From positions 1-16,365 of the forward strand of contig CAAEOU010000262.1 of assembly GCA_900757695.1 (NCBI GenBank): a stretch of 16,365 nucleotides of DNA, read 5' to 3'. Source of the DNA: an uncultured Oscillospiraceae bacterium (GTDB taxonomy: Bacteria; Bacillota_A; Clostridia; Oscillospirales; Oscillospiraceae). The notes beneath the pieces are model-generated. The model was not told the DNA's origin, searched no databases, and saw only the letters and a program-made list of their open reading frames with translations. The translations under genes were made by a program, and so were the position numbers. Below are positions 1 through 6,891 of this stretch, one piece after another (position 1 is the stretch's first letter; every line of letters begins with the position of its first letter).

Positions 1-202
1 GGCCAAAGGGATAGCGGAACTGGCGGACCATATAGATCTCCCTCTGCTGGTTCATGGGAATGATGGCGGCACCGCCATGGTGGTGAACGACCTCCCGGTG
101 GGCAGTCTTGCCGTTTTCCAGCTCCACGGTGTCATTGGTGATGCGGATAATGCGGCCTTGATAAATCTCGTTGGATGTGATCAGCTTTTCCATATGTGCC
201 AT
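1..202 (-). CDS. NUDIX hydrolase, ADP-ribose pyrophosphatase-like (5' part only)
   Basis: Only the first 67 codons lie in the window; the gene continues past the left edge. The protein begins MAHMEKLITSNEIYQGRIIR and contains VELENGKTAHREVVHHHGGA and a MVRQFRYPFG stretch. This is the usual N-terminal layout of bacterial ADP-ribose pyrophosphatases: a beta-rich dimerisation region, then the VRQ(F/Y)RYP strand just before the NUDIX fold. Known members hydrolyse ADP-ribose to AMP and ribose-5-phosphate. The catalytic NUDIX box itself is outside the window, so the substrate cannot be judged. The start at 202 is preferred over the in-frame ATG at 193 because a GGAGGT Shine-Dalgarno (minus strand, 211-217) sits 8 bases upstream of it. 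The gene is divergent from the DivIVA-like gene and has its own promoter (236-264). Confidence 0.82.
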   Translation of the reverse strand, partial: MAHMEKLITSNEIYQGRIIRITNDTVELENGKTAHREVVHHHGGAAIIPMNQQREIYMVRQFRYPFG

Positions 203-235
203 GGTTCAATTACCTCCGGTGGATGATTCCTGTTT

Positions 236-264
236 AGTATATCCAAAGCGGCAGGGAAAGTCAA
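236..264 (-). promoter_or_regulatory. Sigma-A-type promoter for the NUDIX gene
   Basis: On the minus strand, TTGACT (259-264) and TATACT (236-241) are separated by exactly 17 bases, each one mismatch from consensus. The predicted transcript would begin about 28 bases before the ATG at 202. The match is seen in the sequence; activity is inferred. Confidence 0.75.
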
Positions 265-315
265 TTTCCGTATCATATGGGAACAGCGAAAAGAGACTGC
301 TTCCAACGTAAAATG

Positions 316-344
316 TTGCAACTCCAAAGGTTGTATGATATAAT
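316..344 (+). promoter_or_regulatory. Sigma-A-type promoter for the DivIVA-like/fumarase-beta/degV/yihY unit
   Basis: TTGCAA (316-321) and a perfect TATAAT (339-344) are 17 bases apart. A TG at 336-337 also gives an extended -10 (TGATATAAT). Transcription would start near 351, leaving a leader of about 46 bases before the ATG at 397. The hexamers and spacing are identical to those of the glnS promoter in this window. Confidence 0.8.
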
Positions 345-396
345 TCAAAAGATTATACAGATAACCGGACAATGCACGGCAGATGGAGGGTGTGCA

Positions 397-960
397 ATGG
401 AAGAGACACCGAGATTCCGAACCGCAGTGGGCGGATTCCATAAAACAGATGTATCAGAATATATTGCGAAGACGGCGGCGGCCCATCGGGCGCAGCTTCA
501 GGAAAAGGATCAGGAGATCCAAAAGCTGAAGAAGGAACTGGAGCGGCTGGAGGAGGCTGCACGGCAGCCTGCGAATGCGCCGGGTACTGCGACGGCGCAT
601 GCACCGGAAGAAACTGCGGCGGAAACACCAGCGGGTACACCGGAGGAAAACTTGGAAGCGGAGCCCATTAACCGGCTGGAGCTGGAGGCTTATCGCCGGG
701 CCGAGGCGGCGGAACGGCTGGCATCTCAGCGGGCAAAAAAACTCTATGAGGCACTGGGACAGGTGTGCCAGGATGCACAGACGCAGCTGAACGCCGCTGA
801 CAGTGCAGCACGGAAGACCATTGATGCCATGGAGGCACAGATCAAGACGCTGGAGGAGACCTATGCGGCATTGACGGAAGCGCTGAGCGGTGCGCGGCAG
901 CAGCTTCTCAGCATGGATGCCATGATCCCAGATCCCGCAGAAGCGTTGGAGGAAAAGTAA
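397..960 (+). CDS. DivIVA-like coiled-coil protein
   Basis: A 187-residue protein. The N-terminus (FRTAVGGFHKTDVSEYI, residues 7-23) resembles the short membrane-binding head of DivIVA/GpsB-type proteins, which recruit division and cell-wall factors to septa and poles. It is followed by a charged heptad-like coiled coil (about 24-55), a low-complexity Ala/Pro/Thr/Glu linker (about 56-90), a second long coiled coil (about 92-170) and an acidic tail. There is no signal peptide or membrane span. The reading frame is open from 277, but the ATG at 397 is chosen because GGAGGG (385-390) lies 6 bases before it and the promoter at 316-344 would lie inside the longer version. The stop is directly abutted by the next gene's ATG, and the GGAGG of that gene overlaps this coding end. 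The DivIVA link rests on a short head motif plus architecture, so the cellular role is inferred. Confidence 0.72.
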   Translation: MEETPRFRTAVGGFHKTDVSEYIAKTAAAHRAQLQEKDQEIQKLKKELERLEEAARQPANAPGTATAHAPEETAAETPAGTPEENLEAEPINRLELEAYRRAEAAERLASQRAKKLYEALGQVCQDAQTQLNAADSAARKTIDAMEAQIKTLEETYAALTEALSGARQQLLSMDAMIPDPAEALEEK

Positions 961-1515
961 ATGGGAATTCTACATATCCATACCTCAGAATTGGAAACGG
1001 CGATCCCGGAGCTGAAGGCCGGAGATCGGATCCTGCTTTCCGGTACGGTGTATACCTCTCGGGATGCGGCGCATAAACGGATCTTCTCCCTGCTGGATGC
1101 AGGGGAGCCGCTGCCCTATCCCCTGAAGGGCTCCGTAATTTATTATGCCGGGCCGACCCCTGCCCAGAAGGGAATGGCGGTAGGCTCCTGCGGGCCAACC
1201 ACGTCCTCACGAATGGACCCCTATGCGCCCCGTCTTCTCGACCTCGGATTGACTGCCATGATTGGCAAGGGGGAGCGGAGTCAGGCGGTGGTGGACGCCA
1301 TTGTGAGAAATCAGAGCGCCTATTTCTGCGCCGTGGGCGGCGCCGGTGCCCTGATTGCCTGCTGTATCAAGGAGGCAAAGGAGATTGCATTCCATGATCT
1401 GGGATGCGAATCCATTAAGCGATTTACCATTGAGGAGCTTCCGGTATTTACGGCCATTGACTGTCAGGGACGCAGCATTTTTGTGGAAGGCCGGAAGGAA
1501 TTCCAGATGGACTGA
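961..1515 (+). CDS. Class I (Fe-S) fumarate hydratase / tartrate dehydratase beta-subunit family protein
   Basis: A 184-residue protein with the full motif set of the C-terminal (beta) part of iron-sulfur hydro-lyases: LLSGTVYTSRDAAHKR (26-40), YYAGPTPA (61-68), GSCGPTTSSRMD (75-86), IGKG (101-104), GGAGAL (126-131) and ELPVFTAID (159-167). In two-subunit enzymes this part completes the active site, while the alpha subunit carries the cysteines of the 4Fe-4S cluster. The pair reversibly hydrates fumarate to malate, or dehydrates tartrate in TtdAB. Length fits the family. The ATG immediately follows the previous stop, with the SD (GGAGG, about 949-953) inside the upstream gene, so translation is probably coupled. 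No alpha subunit lies next to it in the window: a DivIVA-like gene precedes it and degV follows. The substrate (fumarate or tartrate) cannot be decided from this subunit. Confidence 0.85.
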   Translation: MGILHIHTSELETAIPELKAGDRILLSGTVYTSRDAAHKRIFSLLDAGEPLPYPLKGSVIYYAGPTPAQKGMAVGSCGPTTSSRMDPYAPRLLDLGLTAMIGKGERSQAVVDAIVRNQSAYFCAVGGAGALIACCIKEAKEIAFHDLGCESIKRFTIEELPVFTAIDCQGRSIFVEGRKEFQMD

Positions 1516-1546
1516 ATAACATAGAGAGAAGAGGAGCGTCATACCA

Positions 1547-2407
1547 ATGAATTTCTGCATTTCCACAGACAGCGGGGCAGATCTGCCCCTTTCCTATTGT
1601 CAGCAGCACGCTATTACGGTACTGCCGCTGGGCTTTACCATGGAGGGGCGGACCTATCATGGCTCAGAGGCCATGGACAACAAGACTTTTTATGAAAAGC
1701 TGCGGGCTGGGGCACTGCCCACTACTTCTGCGGCGAATCCCGAGGACACGGCGGCGCTGTTCCGCAGGTTTATGGAAAAGGGGCAGGATCTTCTGCACAT
1801 TGCCTTTTCCTCCGGACTTTCCAGCACCAGCGATGCGGCGCAAATTGCCGCACAAACGGTAATGGAGGAGTATCCCCAGAGAAAAATTCTGGTGGTGGAT
1901 TCCCTTTGCGCCTCTATGGGGCAGGGGTTCCTTGTGCATCAGGCCATGAAGCTACGGGATGCCGGAGCAACGCTGGAGGATGCTGCCAAAAAGATCACGG
2001 ATATGCGCCTGAATGTGGTGCATAATTTTACGGTGGACGATCTTGGGCATCTCCATCGGGGCGGACGAGTCAGCAAGGCGACTGCTGTGGTGGGGTCTCT
2101 GATGGGCATCAAGCCCATTCTCCATGTGGACGATGAGGGGCACCTGACTGCCGTTGGGAAGGTCAGAGGACGCAAGGCGTCGATTCAGGCCTTGGCTGAC
2201 CGGATGGAGAAGCAAATGGAAGGCTTTGAAAACCCGGAGGTCTTTATTTCCCATGGGGACTGCCCGGAGGATGCGGCCACACTGGCAGAGATGGTACGAA
2301 CCAGATTTGGTATCGAGAACATTATGGTGGACTATATCGGGCCGGTGATCGGTACCCATTCCGGCCCGGGCACACTGGCTCTGTTTTTCTTTGGCAATCC
2401 GCGATAA
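1547..2407 (+). CDS. DegV family fatty-acid-binding protein
   Basis: A 286-residue protein with the hallmark DegV motifs: TDSGADLP (7-14), PTTSAANPED (58-67), SSGLSST (88-94), VDSLCASMGQG (117-127), HNFTVDDLGHLHRGGR (159-174), KPILHVDDEG (189-198) and GPVIGTHSGPGTLALFF (265-281). Proteins of this family bind a fatty acid between two alpha/beta domains. In Gram-positive bacteria, FakB-type members present it to the FakA kinase for phosphorylation and use in phospholipids. The PTTS, SSGLSST and HSGPG segments correspond to the lipid-carboxylate and loop regions in known structures. Many clostridia carry several DegV paralogs, so the FakB role is likely but not shown; no fakA lies nearby in the window. 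The start at 1547 has an AGAGGAG-type SD about 10 bases upstream. The gene follows the hydro-lyase subunit after 31 bases and is probably co-transcribed with it. Confidence 0.93.
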   Translation: MNFCISTDSGADLPLSYCQQHAITVLPLGFTMEGRTYHGSEAMDNKTFYEKLRAGALPTTSAANPEDTAALFRRFMEKGQDLLHIAFSSGLSSTSDAAQIAAQTVMEEYPQRKILVVDSLCASMGQGFLVHQAMKLRDAGATLEDAAKKITDMRLNVVHNFTVDDLGHLHRGGRVSKATAVVGSLMGIKPILHVDDEGHLTAVGKVRGRKASIQALADRMEKQMEGFENPEVFISHGDCPEDAATLAEMVRTRFGIENIMVDYIGPVIGTHSGPGTLALFFFGNPR

Positions 2408-2430
2408 CCGGATGAAATATGCCGACAGGA

Positions 2431-2438
2431 AGGAGGGG
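2431..2438 (+). promoter_or_regulatory. Strong ribosome binding site selecting a UUG start
   Basis: AGGAGGGG lies 5 bases before the TTG at 2444. No ATG is placed suitably for this SD, and the N-terminus MKFYQTARYYAKQF fits a YihY start, so UUG initiation is well supported. Confidence 0.7.
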
Positions 2439-2443
2439 GAGCG

Positions 2444-3316
2444 TTGAAGTTTTATCAGACCGCCCGGTATTATGCCAAGCAGTTTGGGAGCTACCATATC
2501 TCCACCTATGCGGCCAGTGCATCATTCTTTATTATTACAGCCATTTTTCCCTGTCTGATGCTGATCCTGTCGATCATCAGCTATACCTCCTTTGACACGC
2601 AGGAGTTTCTGGACATGGTGGCATCACTGCTGCCCGGAAGCTTTCAGGGGCTGTTTTATACGGTGTCGGAGGATATCCTCACCACCTCTGTAACGGCACT
2701 GTCTGTGTCATTGATCGTGACCCTGTGGACGGCGGCGAAAAGCATGCTGGGGCTTATGGACGGCCTCAACGCCATTGCAGATGTGAATGATACACGGAAC
2801 TTCATCTTTAAGCGCATTATCTGCATCGGCTATATGCTGATCCTCATTGCGGGCCTGCTCTTCAATCTGGCGCTGCGGGTCTTTGGTCAGCATATCTTAT
2901 CCCTGCTTCAGTATAACCTGCCGAGATTGGCCAGAGTGTTTTCCTCCCTGATGGATCTGCGGGGGCTGACCCTGTATTTGATCATGGCACTGGTTTTCGT
3001 GCTGATTTACACGTTCTTTCCCAATAAAAAAATGCGATTTTATATGCAGATCCCCGGGGCGATGTTTACCTCGCTGGCGTGGCTGGTTTTTTCAGAGCTG
3101 TTTTCCATCTATGTGAATAGCTTCTCCACCTTCTCTACGCTCTATGGATCTCTGGGCGTTATCATTCTGGTGATGCTCTGGCTGTACTTCTGCATGTCCA
3201 TTGTGTTCATCGGAGCGGTGATCAACCGACTGTATCCCAGCATTTTCTGGCGGATGTTTGTGGTAATGAAGCACCGAAAGACACAGAAAAAGGCTGAAAA
3301 ACAGAATAAGCAGTAA
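2444..3316 (+). CDS. YihY/BrkB family inner-membrane protein
   Basis: A 290-residue integral membrane protein starting with TTG. Hydrophobic segments fall near residues 25-46, 84-105, 126-147, 172-192, 205-224 and 237-262, the six-span plan of the YihY/virulence-factor-BrkB family. Family features include the YAASASFFIITAIFPCLML opening, the WTAAKSMLGLMDGLNAIADV region after span 2, and the YGSLGVIILVMLWLYFCMS block (234-252) followed by GAVIN. The C-terminus is a lysine-rich cytoplasmic tail. The biochemical role of the family is unsettled; older 'ribonuclease BN' labels arose from misannotation. It is the last gene of the unit beginning at 397 and lies 36 bases after degV. It ends before a bidirectional terminator. 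Confidence 0.92.
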   Translation: MKFYQTARYYAKQFGSYHISTYAASASFFIITAIFPCLMLILSIISYTSFDTQEFLDMVASLLPGSFQGLFYTVSEDILTTSVTALSVSLIVTLWTAAKSMLGLMDGLNAIADVNDTRNFIFKRIICIGYMLILIAGLLFNLALRVFGQHILSLLQYNLPRLARVFSSLMDLRGLTLYLIMALVFVLIYTFFPNKKMRFYMQIPGAMFTSLAWLVFSELFSIYVNSFSTFSTLYGSLGVIILVMLWLYFCMSIVFIGAVINRLYPSIFWRMFVVMKHRKTQKKAEKQNKQ

Positions 3317-3324
3317 TCAAGGCA

Positions 3325-3346
3325 GCACCGCACAAATTTGCGGTGC
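3325..3346. repeat. Perfect hairpin GCACCGCA/TGCGGTGC of unclear role
   Basis: An 8-bp perfect inverted repeat (3325-3332 and 3339-3346) with a six-base loop (CAAATT) begins 8 bases after the yihY stop. It is followed on the plus strand by AAAATT, not a T run, so it is a poor intrinsic terminator. It may be a remnant of a dispersed repeat or an mRNA 3'-end stabiliser. The structure is seen in the sequence; any role is inferred. Confidence 0.5.
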
Positions 3347-3377
3347 AAAATTCCACGCTGAATGATACGGTATTACC

Positions 3378-3414
3378 AAAAATCCCGAAGCCATGAAACG
3401 GCTTCGGGATTTTT
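3378..3414. terminator. Bidirectional Rho-independent terminator between convergent genes
   Basis: A 15-bp perfect stem (AAAAATCCCGAAGCC, 3378-3392, with GGCTTCGGGATTTTT, 3400-3414) closes a seven-base loop. Each strand ends in five T residues after the GC-rich part, so it can stop the yihY-side transcript on the plus strand and the membrane sulfatase-family transcript on the minus strand. It lies one base beyond the minus-strand stop codon. Confidence 0.93.
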
Positions 3415-3415
3415 G

Positions 3416-4966
3416 TCAGCTCTGTTCGTCTACATAGTTGTTGGAATAATCCTGTACGGGAGTGATCGGGGCAAGCTCGGTGCCCAAAACCTGATTGAAT
3501 ACCATTCGCATGGTATTGATGCCGGTTTCGCCTTCAATGTCAAAGGTCTGGCCCTTATAGTATACGCAGTTCAGGACGTTTTGCATATACTGGTTTTCCT
3601 CGTGGGGATCATAGCTGGACCACTCACCCATCTGCATCATATGGATGGCATATCGGTTGCCGTGGTCGGATTGCAGGAAAATCAGCGCATCCGGGTCGTG
3701 CTCCTGAATCGTGTCTACCAGATTCAGAATATATTTGTTGATGAATTCTACCTGACCGAGATACAGGCTGTGATCCCGCCAGTTCCAGCCGGTGGAGAAG
3801 GGGAGATTTTCCCCATTGGGGCCTACCATGGTAGGCGAGTGGGGGCACTGTATGTAGCCAACGGTCAGAGTCGGACTGCGCTCCAGCGCCGGCTCCCAGC
3901 TGGACAGCTCCGCTTCCAGCGCATTATCCAGAGAGGCACGGTAGTTATCGCCGTAATCCGAGACGAAAAACTGATCCAGCAGTGCGCGAAGTGCATGGGA
4001 TTTATAATAGATGCTGTTGCGCATGAGATATTCCGAAATGGTGCGGCGGGTCTGATTGCTGGTGAGCACATGGCAGCCGCCGGAGCCTAAGTAGTCCACA
4101 TGGTTGATGAGGTCGATTTGGTACCCATTGTTGGAGAACATCTGATAGAGCTGGTTATTTCTGCGGTATTCCGCCTTTTTATGGCCGGACTCTTCCACCT
4201 TTACCACATAATCCATATTGAGCAGATTGGGGACAATGGTATCCGTGGCAACGGCCTCGGTATTATGGCTGTGCAGGGAGACGGAAAAGCCCCGGTCCTC
4301 CAGCTGCCCCAGAAATGCGCTGTTGTCAAAATCGTAATAGTGCAGAAGATTGTCATAGCCGCCATATTCATCAAAGAGAAAATAGTAGACATTGGGGCGG
4401 TTATCTCCGAACTTCATGGAAGATGGCTTCTGCCCTGAGGCGGTACCGGTAGAGGCTTCGCCATCAGGGTCACCACGCTGAAGCTCCTGCTTTACCTCGT
4501 GGCTGCTGAGAATGGCCGGGACGGCCTGAATTACATTCATCAGGATCATGGAGGAAAATGCGATCAGCACCAGCAGGCAGCCGGCGCGCAGATCCGGCTT
4601 TTTCCGCAGAAGCAGAATGAACAGCGCCAGAAGCAGCAACAGGAGAATGGCCAGCAGGTAACGGTCACGAAGAAACGGAATAAGCCGCTTTAAGTGGACG
4701 GCCAGCAGGCAGAAATTGATGACCACCAGCATGGCAAGGTCTGTCCAGAAGGCACTCCGGGACACATTTCGCTGGAATATGCTGCTGAGGCCAAAGAACA
4801 GCAGCGCATTGAGAGAAAAGACCACCAGAAACGGAAGCATGGAGTCTGCCGGAACCTCAGAGGCGTTTCTGGCATAGAGAAACACACAGGGAAAGGCACA
4901 GACTGCCAGCATGGACAGCAGGGGAATTAAATCATAGTGGACAAAGTGGCGAAGGAAACGCTTCAT
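3416..4966 (-). CDS. Membrane-anchored sulfatase/alkaline-phosphatase-superfamily protein (LtaS-like layout)
   Basis: A 516-residue protein with about five N-terminal TM helices (near 12-32, 42-64, 73-92, 103-121, 129-150), a polar linker (about 155-190) and a large, probably extracytoplasmic, catalytic domain. The domain opens with PNVYYFLFDEYGGYDNL (191-207; D199/E200 candidate metal ligands). It continues with ATDTIVPNLLNMDYV (240-254), where T241 or T243 sits at the place of the nucleophilic Thr/Ser of sulfatase-fold enzymes, then CPHSP (374-378) and LQSDHGNR (431-438; D434/H435 typical metal ligands). This layout matches lipoteichoic acid synthases and phosphoglycerol/phosphoethanolamine transferases, but the nucleophile region differs from canonical LtaS, so the substrate is unknown. 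A cell-envelope glycan or lipid modification role is the best guess. The start at 4966 has AAGGAG (4978-4983) about 11 bases upstream. It is a single-gene unit, convergent with yihY and downstream of the glnS terminator. Confidence 0.82.
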   Translation of the reverse strand: MKRFLRHFVHYDLIPLLSMLAVCAFPCVFLYARNASEVPADSMLPFLVVFSLNALLFFGLSSIFQRNVSRSAFWTDLAMLVVINFCLLAVHLKRLIPFLRDRYLLAILLLLLLALFILLLRKKPDLRAGCLLVLIAFSSMILMNVIQAVPAILSSHEVKQELQRGDPDGEASTGTASGQKPSSMKFGDNRPNVYYFLFDEYGGYDNLLHYYDFDNSAFLGQLEDRGFSVSLHSHNTEAVATDTIVPNLLNMDYVVKVEESGHKKAEYRRNNQLYQMFSNNGYQIDLINHVDYLGSGGCHVLTSNQTRRTISEYLMRNSIYYKSHALRALLDQFFVSDYGDNYRASLDNALEAELSSWEPALERSPTLTVGYIQCPHSPTMVGPNGENLPFSTGWNWRDHSLYLGQVEFINKYILNLVDTIQEHDPDALIFLQSDHGNRYAIHMMQMGEWSSYDPHEENQYMQNVLNCVYYKGQTFDIEGETGINTMRMVFNQVLGTELAPITPVQDYSNNYVDEQS

Positions 4967-5001
4967 ATGTTAGAAAGCTCCTTTACAGATATTCGATGAA
5001 A

Positions 5002-5007
5002 ATTATA
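5002..5007 (-). promoter_or_regulatory. Extended -10 promoter for the membrane sulfatase-family gene
   Basis: On the minus strand the sequence reads TGGTATAAT, a perfect TATAAT (5002-5007) with the extended -10 TG. The -35 region is poor (a T-rich stretch around TGGTTTTTT), as is common for extended -10 promoters. Predicted start near 4995, giving a leader of about 29 bases. Confidence 0.62.
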
Positions 5008-5060
5008 CCATAGGATGTCGGAAAAAACCATCCTGCTTTTGAATGAAAGAGAATAAGGGA

Positions 5061-5094
5061 AAAGCGGCACCGGCTCATTCTCCGGTGCCGCTTT
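5061..5094 (-). terminator. Intrinsic terminator of glnS
   Basis: A 13-bp perfect stem (AAAGCGGCACCGG, 5061-5073, with CCGGTGCCGCTTT, 5082-5094) closes an eight-base loop. It begins 12 bases past the glnS stop. On the minus strand the stem runs into CTTTTCCCTT, a modest U-rich tail. It separates glnS from the membrane sulfatase-family gene, which has its own promoter. Confidence 0.82.
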
Positions 5095-5106
5095 GGCGAT
5101 AGGAAT

Positions 5107-6789
5107 TTATTTCTTTGCCTTGAAGCCGTCCTTCAGGCTGACGGAGCGGTTGAAAACCAGATGCTCCGGGGTGGAGTCCTTGTCGGCGCAGAAGTAGCCC
5201 AGACGCATAAACTGGAAGTGGTCACCGGGCTTTGCGGAGGAAAGCGAGGTCTCGACTTTCGCCCCCTCCACCACGGTGAGAGAGTTGGGGTTCAGGCAGT
5301 CCAGAAAGTTCTTGCCCGGAGCGTCGGGATCGGGATCGGAGAACAGGTTGTCATAGAGCCGAACCTCGGCGTCCACGGCAGTGGCTGCGTCCACCCAATG
5401 GATGGTAGCGCCTTTGACCTTGCGGCCATCGGCGGGATCGCCTCCACGGCTGTCGGGATCGTAGGTGCAGAGGATCTCGGTGATATTACCGTTTTCGTCC
5501 TTCTTGCAGCCGGTGCAGCGAATCAGGTAAGCGCCCTTCAGCCGGCACTCGGGGCCGTCGGGGTACAGACGCTTATACTTGGGCACCGGCGTCTCAAGGA
5601 AGTCATCGGCTTCCACATAGAGCTTCCCGGAGAAGGCAACGTTCCGGGTACCGTCCTCGGGATGGCCCGGATTATTCTCGATCTCGAAGAGTTCGGTGTT
5701 GCCCTCGGGATAGTTGGTAATGGTCAGCGGAATGGGATGGGTGACGGCCATGACCCGCTGTGCGGTCTCATTGAGATCTTCCCGGAGGCAGTGCTCCAGA
5801 AAGCCGTATTCCACCACAGAGGGGACCTTGGACACGCCGATGCGATCCGTAAAATTCCGAATGGATTTTGGGGTATAGCCCCGGCGGCGGAGACCGCAGA
5901 GGGTGGGCATTCTGGGGTCATCCCAGCCGGAGACCCGATGCTCTTCCACCAGCTGGCGGAGCTTCCGCTTGGACATGACCGTGTAGTTGATGTTCAGGCG
6001 GGCAAACTCAATCTGACGGGGATGATTGGGAACATTGACGTGCTCCACCACCCAGTTGTACAGGGGCCGGTGATCCTCATATTCCAGAGAGCACAGAGAA
6101 TGGGTGATCCCCTCCAGTGCGTCCTGAATGGGATGTGCAAAGTCATACATGGGATAGATGCACCATTTGTTGCCCTGACGATGATGCTCTACATAGCGGA
6201 TTCGGTACAGCACGGGGTCCCGCATGTTGAAGTTGCCGGAGGCCAGATCGATCTTGGCACGAAGGGTATATTTTCCCTCCGGGAACTCTCCGGCACGCAT
6301 GCGCCGGAACAAATCCAGATTCTCTTCCACCGAGCGGTCACGGTAGGGGGAGACCGCAGGGTGATGCAGATCACCGCGATATTCCTTAAACTGCTCCGGC
6401 GTCAGCTCGCAGACATAAGCCAGCCCCTGACGGATCAGATCCTCGGCAAACTGGTAGGTCTGCTCAAAGTAGTCAGAGCCATAGAAGAACCGGTCATCCC
6501 AGTCAAAGCCCAGCCAGTGAATATCTTCTTTGATGGCGTCTACATATTCCGTATCCTCTTTTGCGGGGTTGGTATCGTCCATGCGGAGGTTGCAGATGCC
6601 GCCGAAGCGCAGGGCGCTTCCAAAGTCAATGCACAGGGCCTTGCAGTGGCCAATGTGCAGGTAGCCGTTGGGTTCAGGAGGAAAACGAGTGTGGACGGTC
6701 TGGCCCTCAAACTGTCCTCCTGTGGCAATGTCTTCTTTAATGTAATTCAGAATGAAATTTGAGGATTCTTCCAGAATTTCTTCCGCCAT
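5107..6789 (-). CDS. glnS: Glutamine--tRNA ligase (GlnRS)
   Basis: A 560-residue class I aminoacyl-tRNA synthetase, close to the 550-560 residues usual for bacterial GlnRS. It joins glutamine to tRNA-Gln using ATP in the cytoplasm. The signature [15 protein letters not shown] (37-51) contains the HIGH motif at 45-48, and VMSKRKL (271-277) is the KMSKS-equivalent. The [11 protein letters not shown] form and the [12 protein letters not shown] context are specific to GlnRS rather than GluRS. The C-terminal half carries the beta-barrel anticodon-binding domains (from about residue 345). The frame is open about 50 codons further upstream, but the ATG at 6789 is chosen: [13 protein letters not shown] matches the usual GlnRS start, AAAGGAAG precedes it, and the promoter lies within the longer version. 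The leader is only about 67 bases, too short for a T-box riboswitch. Many Bacillota lack GlnRS and use GluRS plus GatCAB, so its presence is informative. Confidence 0.97.
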   Translation of the reverse strand: MAEEILEESSNFILNYIKEDIATGGQFEGQTVHTRFPPEPNGYLHIGHCKALCIDFGSALRFGGICNLRMDDTNPAKEDTEYVDAIKEDIHWLGFDWDDRFFYGSDYFEQTYQFAEDLIRQGLAYVCELTPEQFKEYRGDLHHPAVSPYRDRSVEENLDLFRRMRAGEFPEGKYTLRAKIDLASGNFNMRDPVLYRIRYVEHHRQGNKWCIYPMYDFAHPIQDALEGITHSLCSLEYEDHRPLYNWVVEHVNVPNHPRQIEFARLNINYTVMSKRKLRQLVEEHRVSGWDDPRMPTLCGLRRRGYTPKSIRNFTDRIGVSKVPSVVEYGFLEHCLREDLNETAQRVMAVTHPIPLTITNYPEGNTELFEIENNPGHPEDGTRNVAFSGKLYVEADDFLETPVPKYKRLYPDGPECRLKGAYLIRCTGCKKDENGNITEILCTYDPDSRGGDPADGRKVKGATIHWVDAATAVDAEVRLYDNLFSDPDPDAPGKNFLDCLNPNSLTVVEGAKVETSLSSAKPGDHFQFMRLGYFCADKDSTPEHLVFNRSVSLKDGFKAKK

Positions 6790-6862
6790 GTCTATCTTCC
6801 TTTCCAAGTGGTTTATGATCCGAAGAAGGCTGCACAGAGCGGCCATTCCACAGTACCGATGT

Positions 6863-6891
6863 ATTATACCCGCTTTTTCCGGCTTTTGCAA
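6863..6891 (-). promoter_or_regulatory. Strong sigma-A-type promoter for glnS
   Basis: On the minus strand, TTGCAA (6886-6891) and a perfect TATAAT (6863-6868) are separated by exactly 17 bases. Transcription would start near 6856, about 67 bases before the ATG. Confidence 0.82.

Noticed and set aside
277..396. N-terminal extension of the DivIVA-like gene from an ATG at 277
   Set aside because: It would place the strong promoter inside the coding region and lacks an SD. The ATG at 397 has both an SD and a family-like N-terminus.
3362..4090. A 242-codon plus-strand open frame opposite the membrane sulfatase-family gene
   Set aside because: It starts inside the bidirectional terminator, has no ribosome binding site and is antisense to a gene with convincing membrane and catalytic motifs.
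5161..6762. A 533-codon open frame on the plus strand opposite glnS
   Set aside because: It is fully antisense to a clear GlnRS gene, has no recognisable motif or good ribosome binding site, and its openness follows from the codon use of glnS.
6790..6856. Possible T-box riboswitch upstream of glnS
   Set aside because: The leader from the mapped promoter motif to the ATG is only about 67 bases, with no terminator/antiterminator pair.
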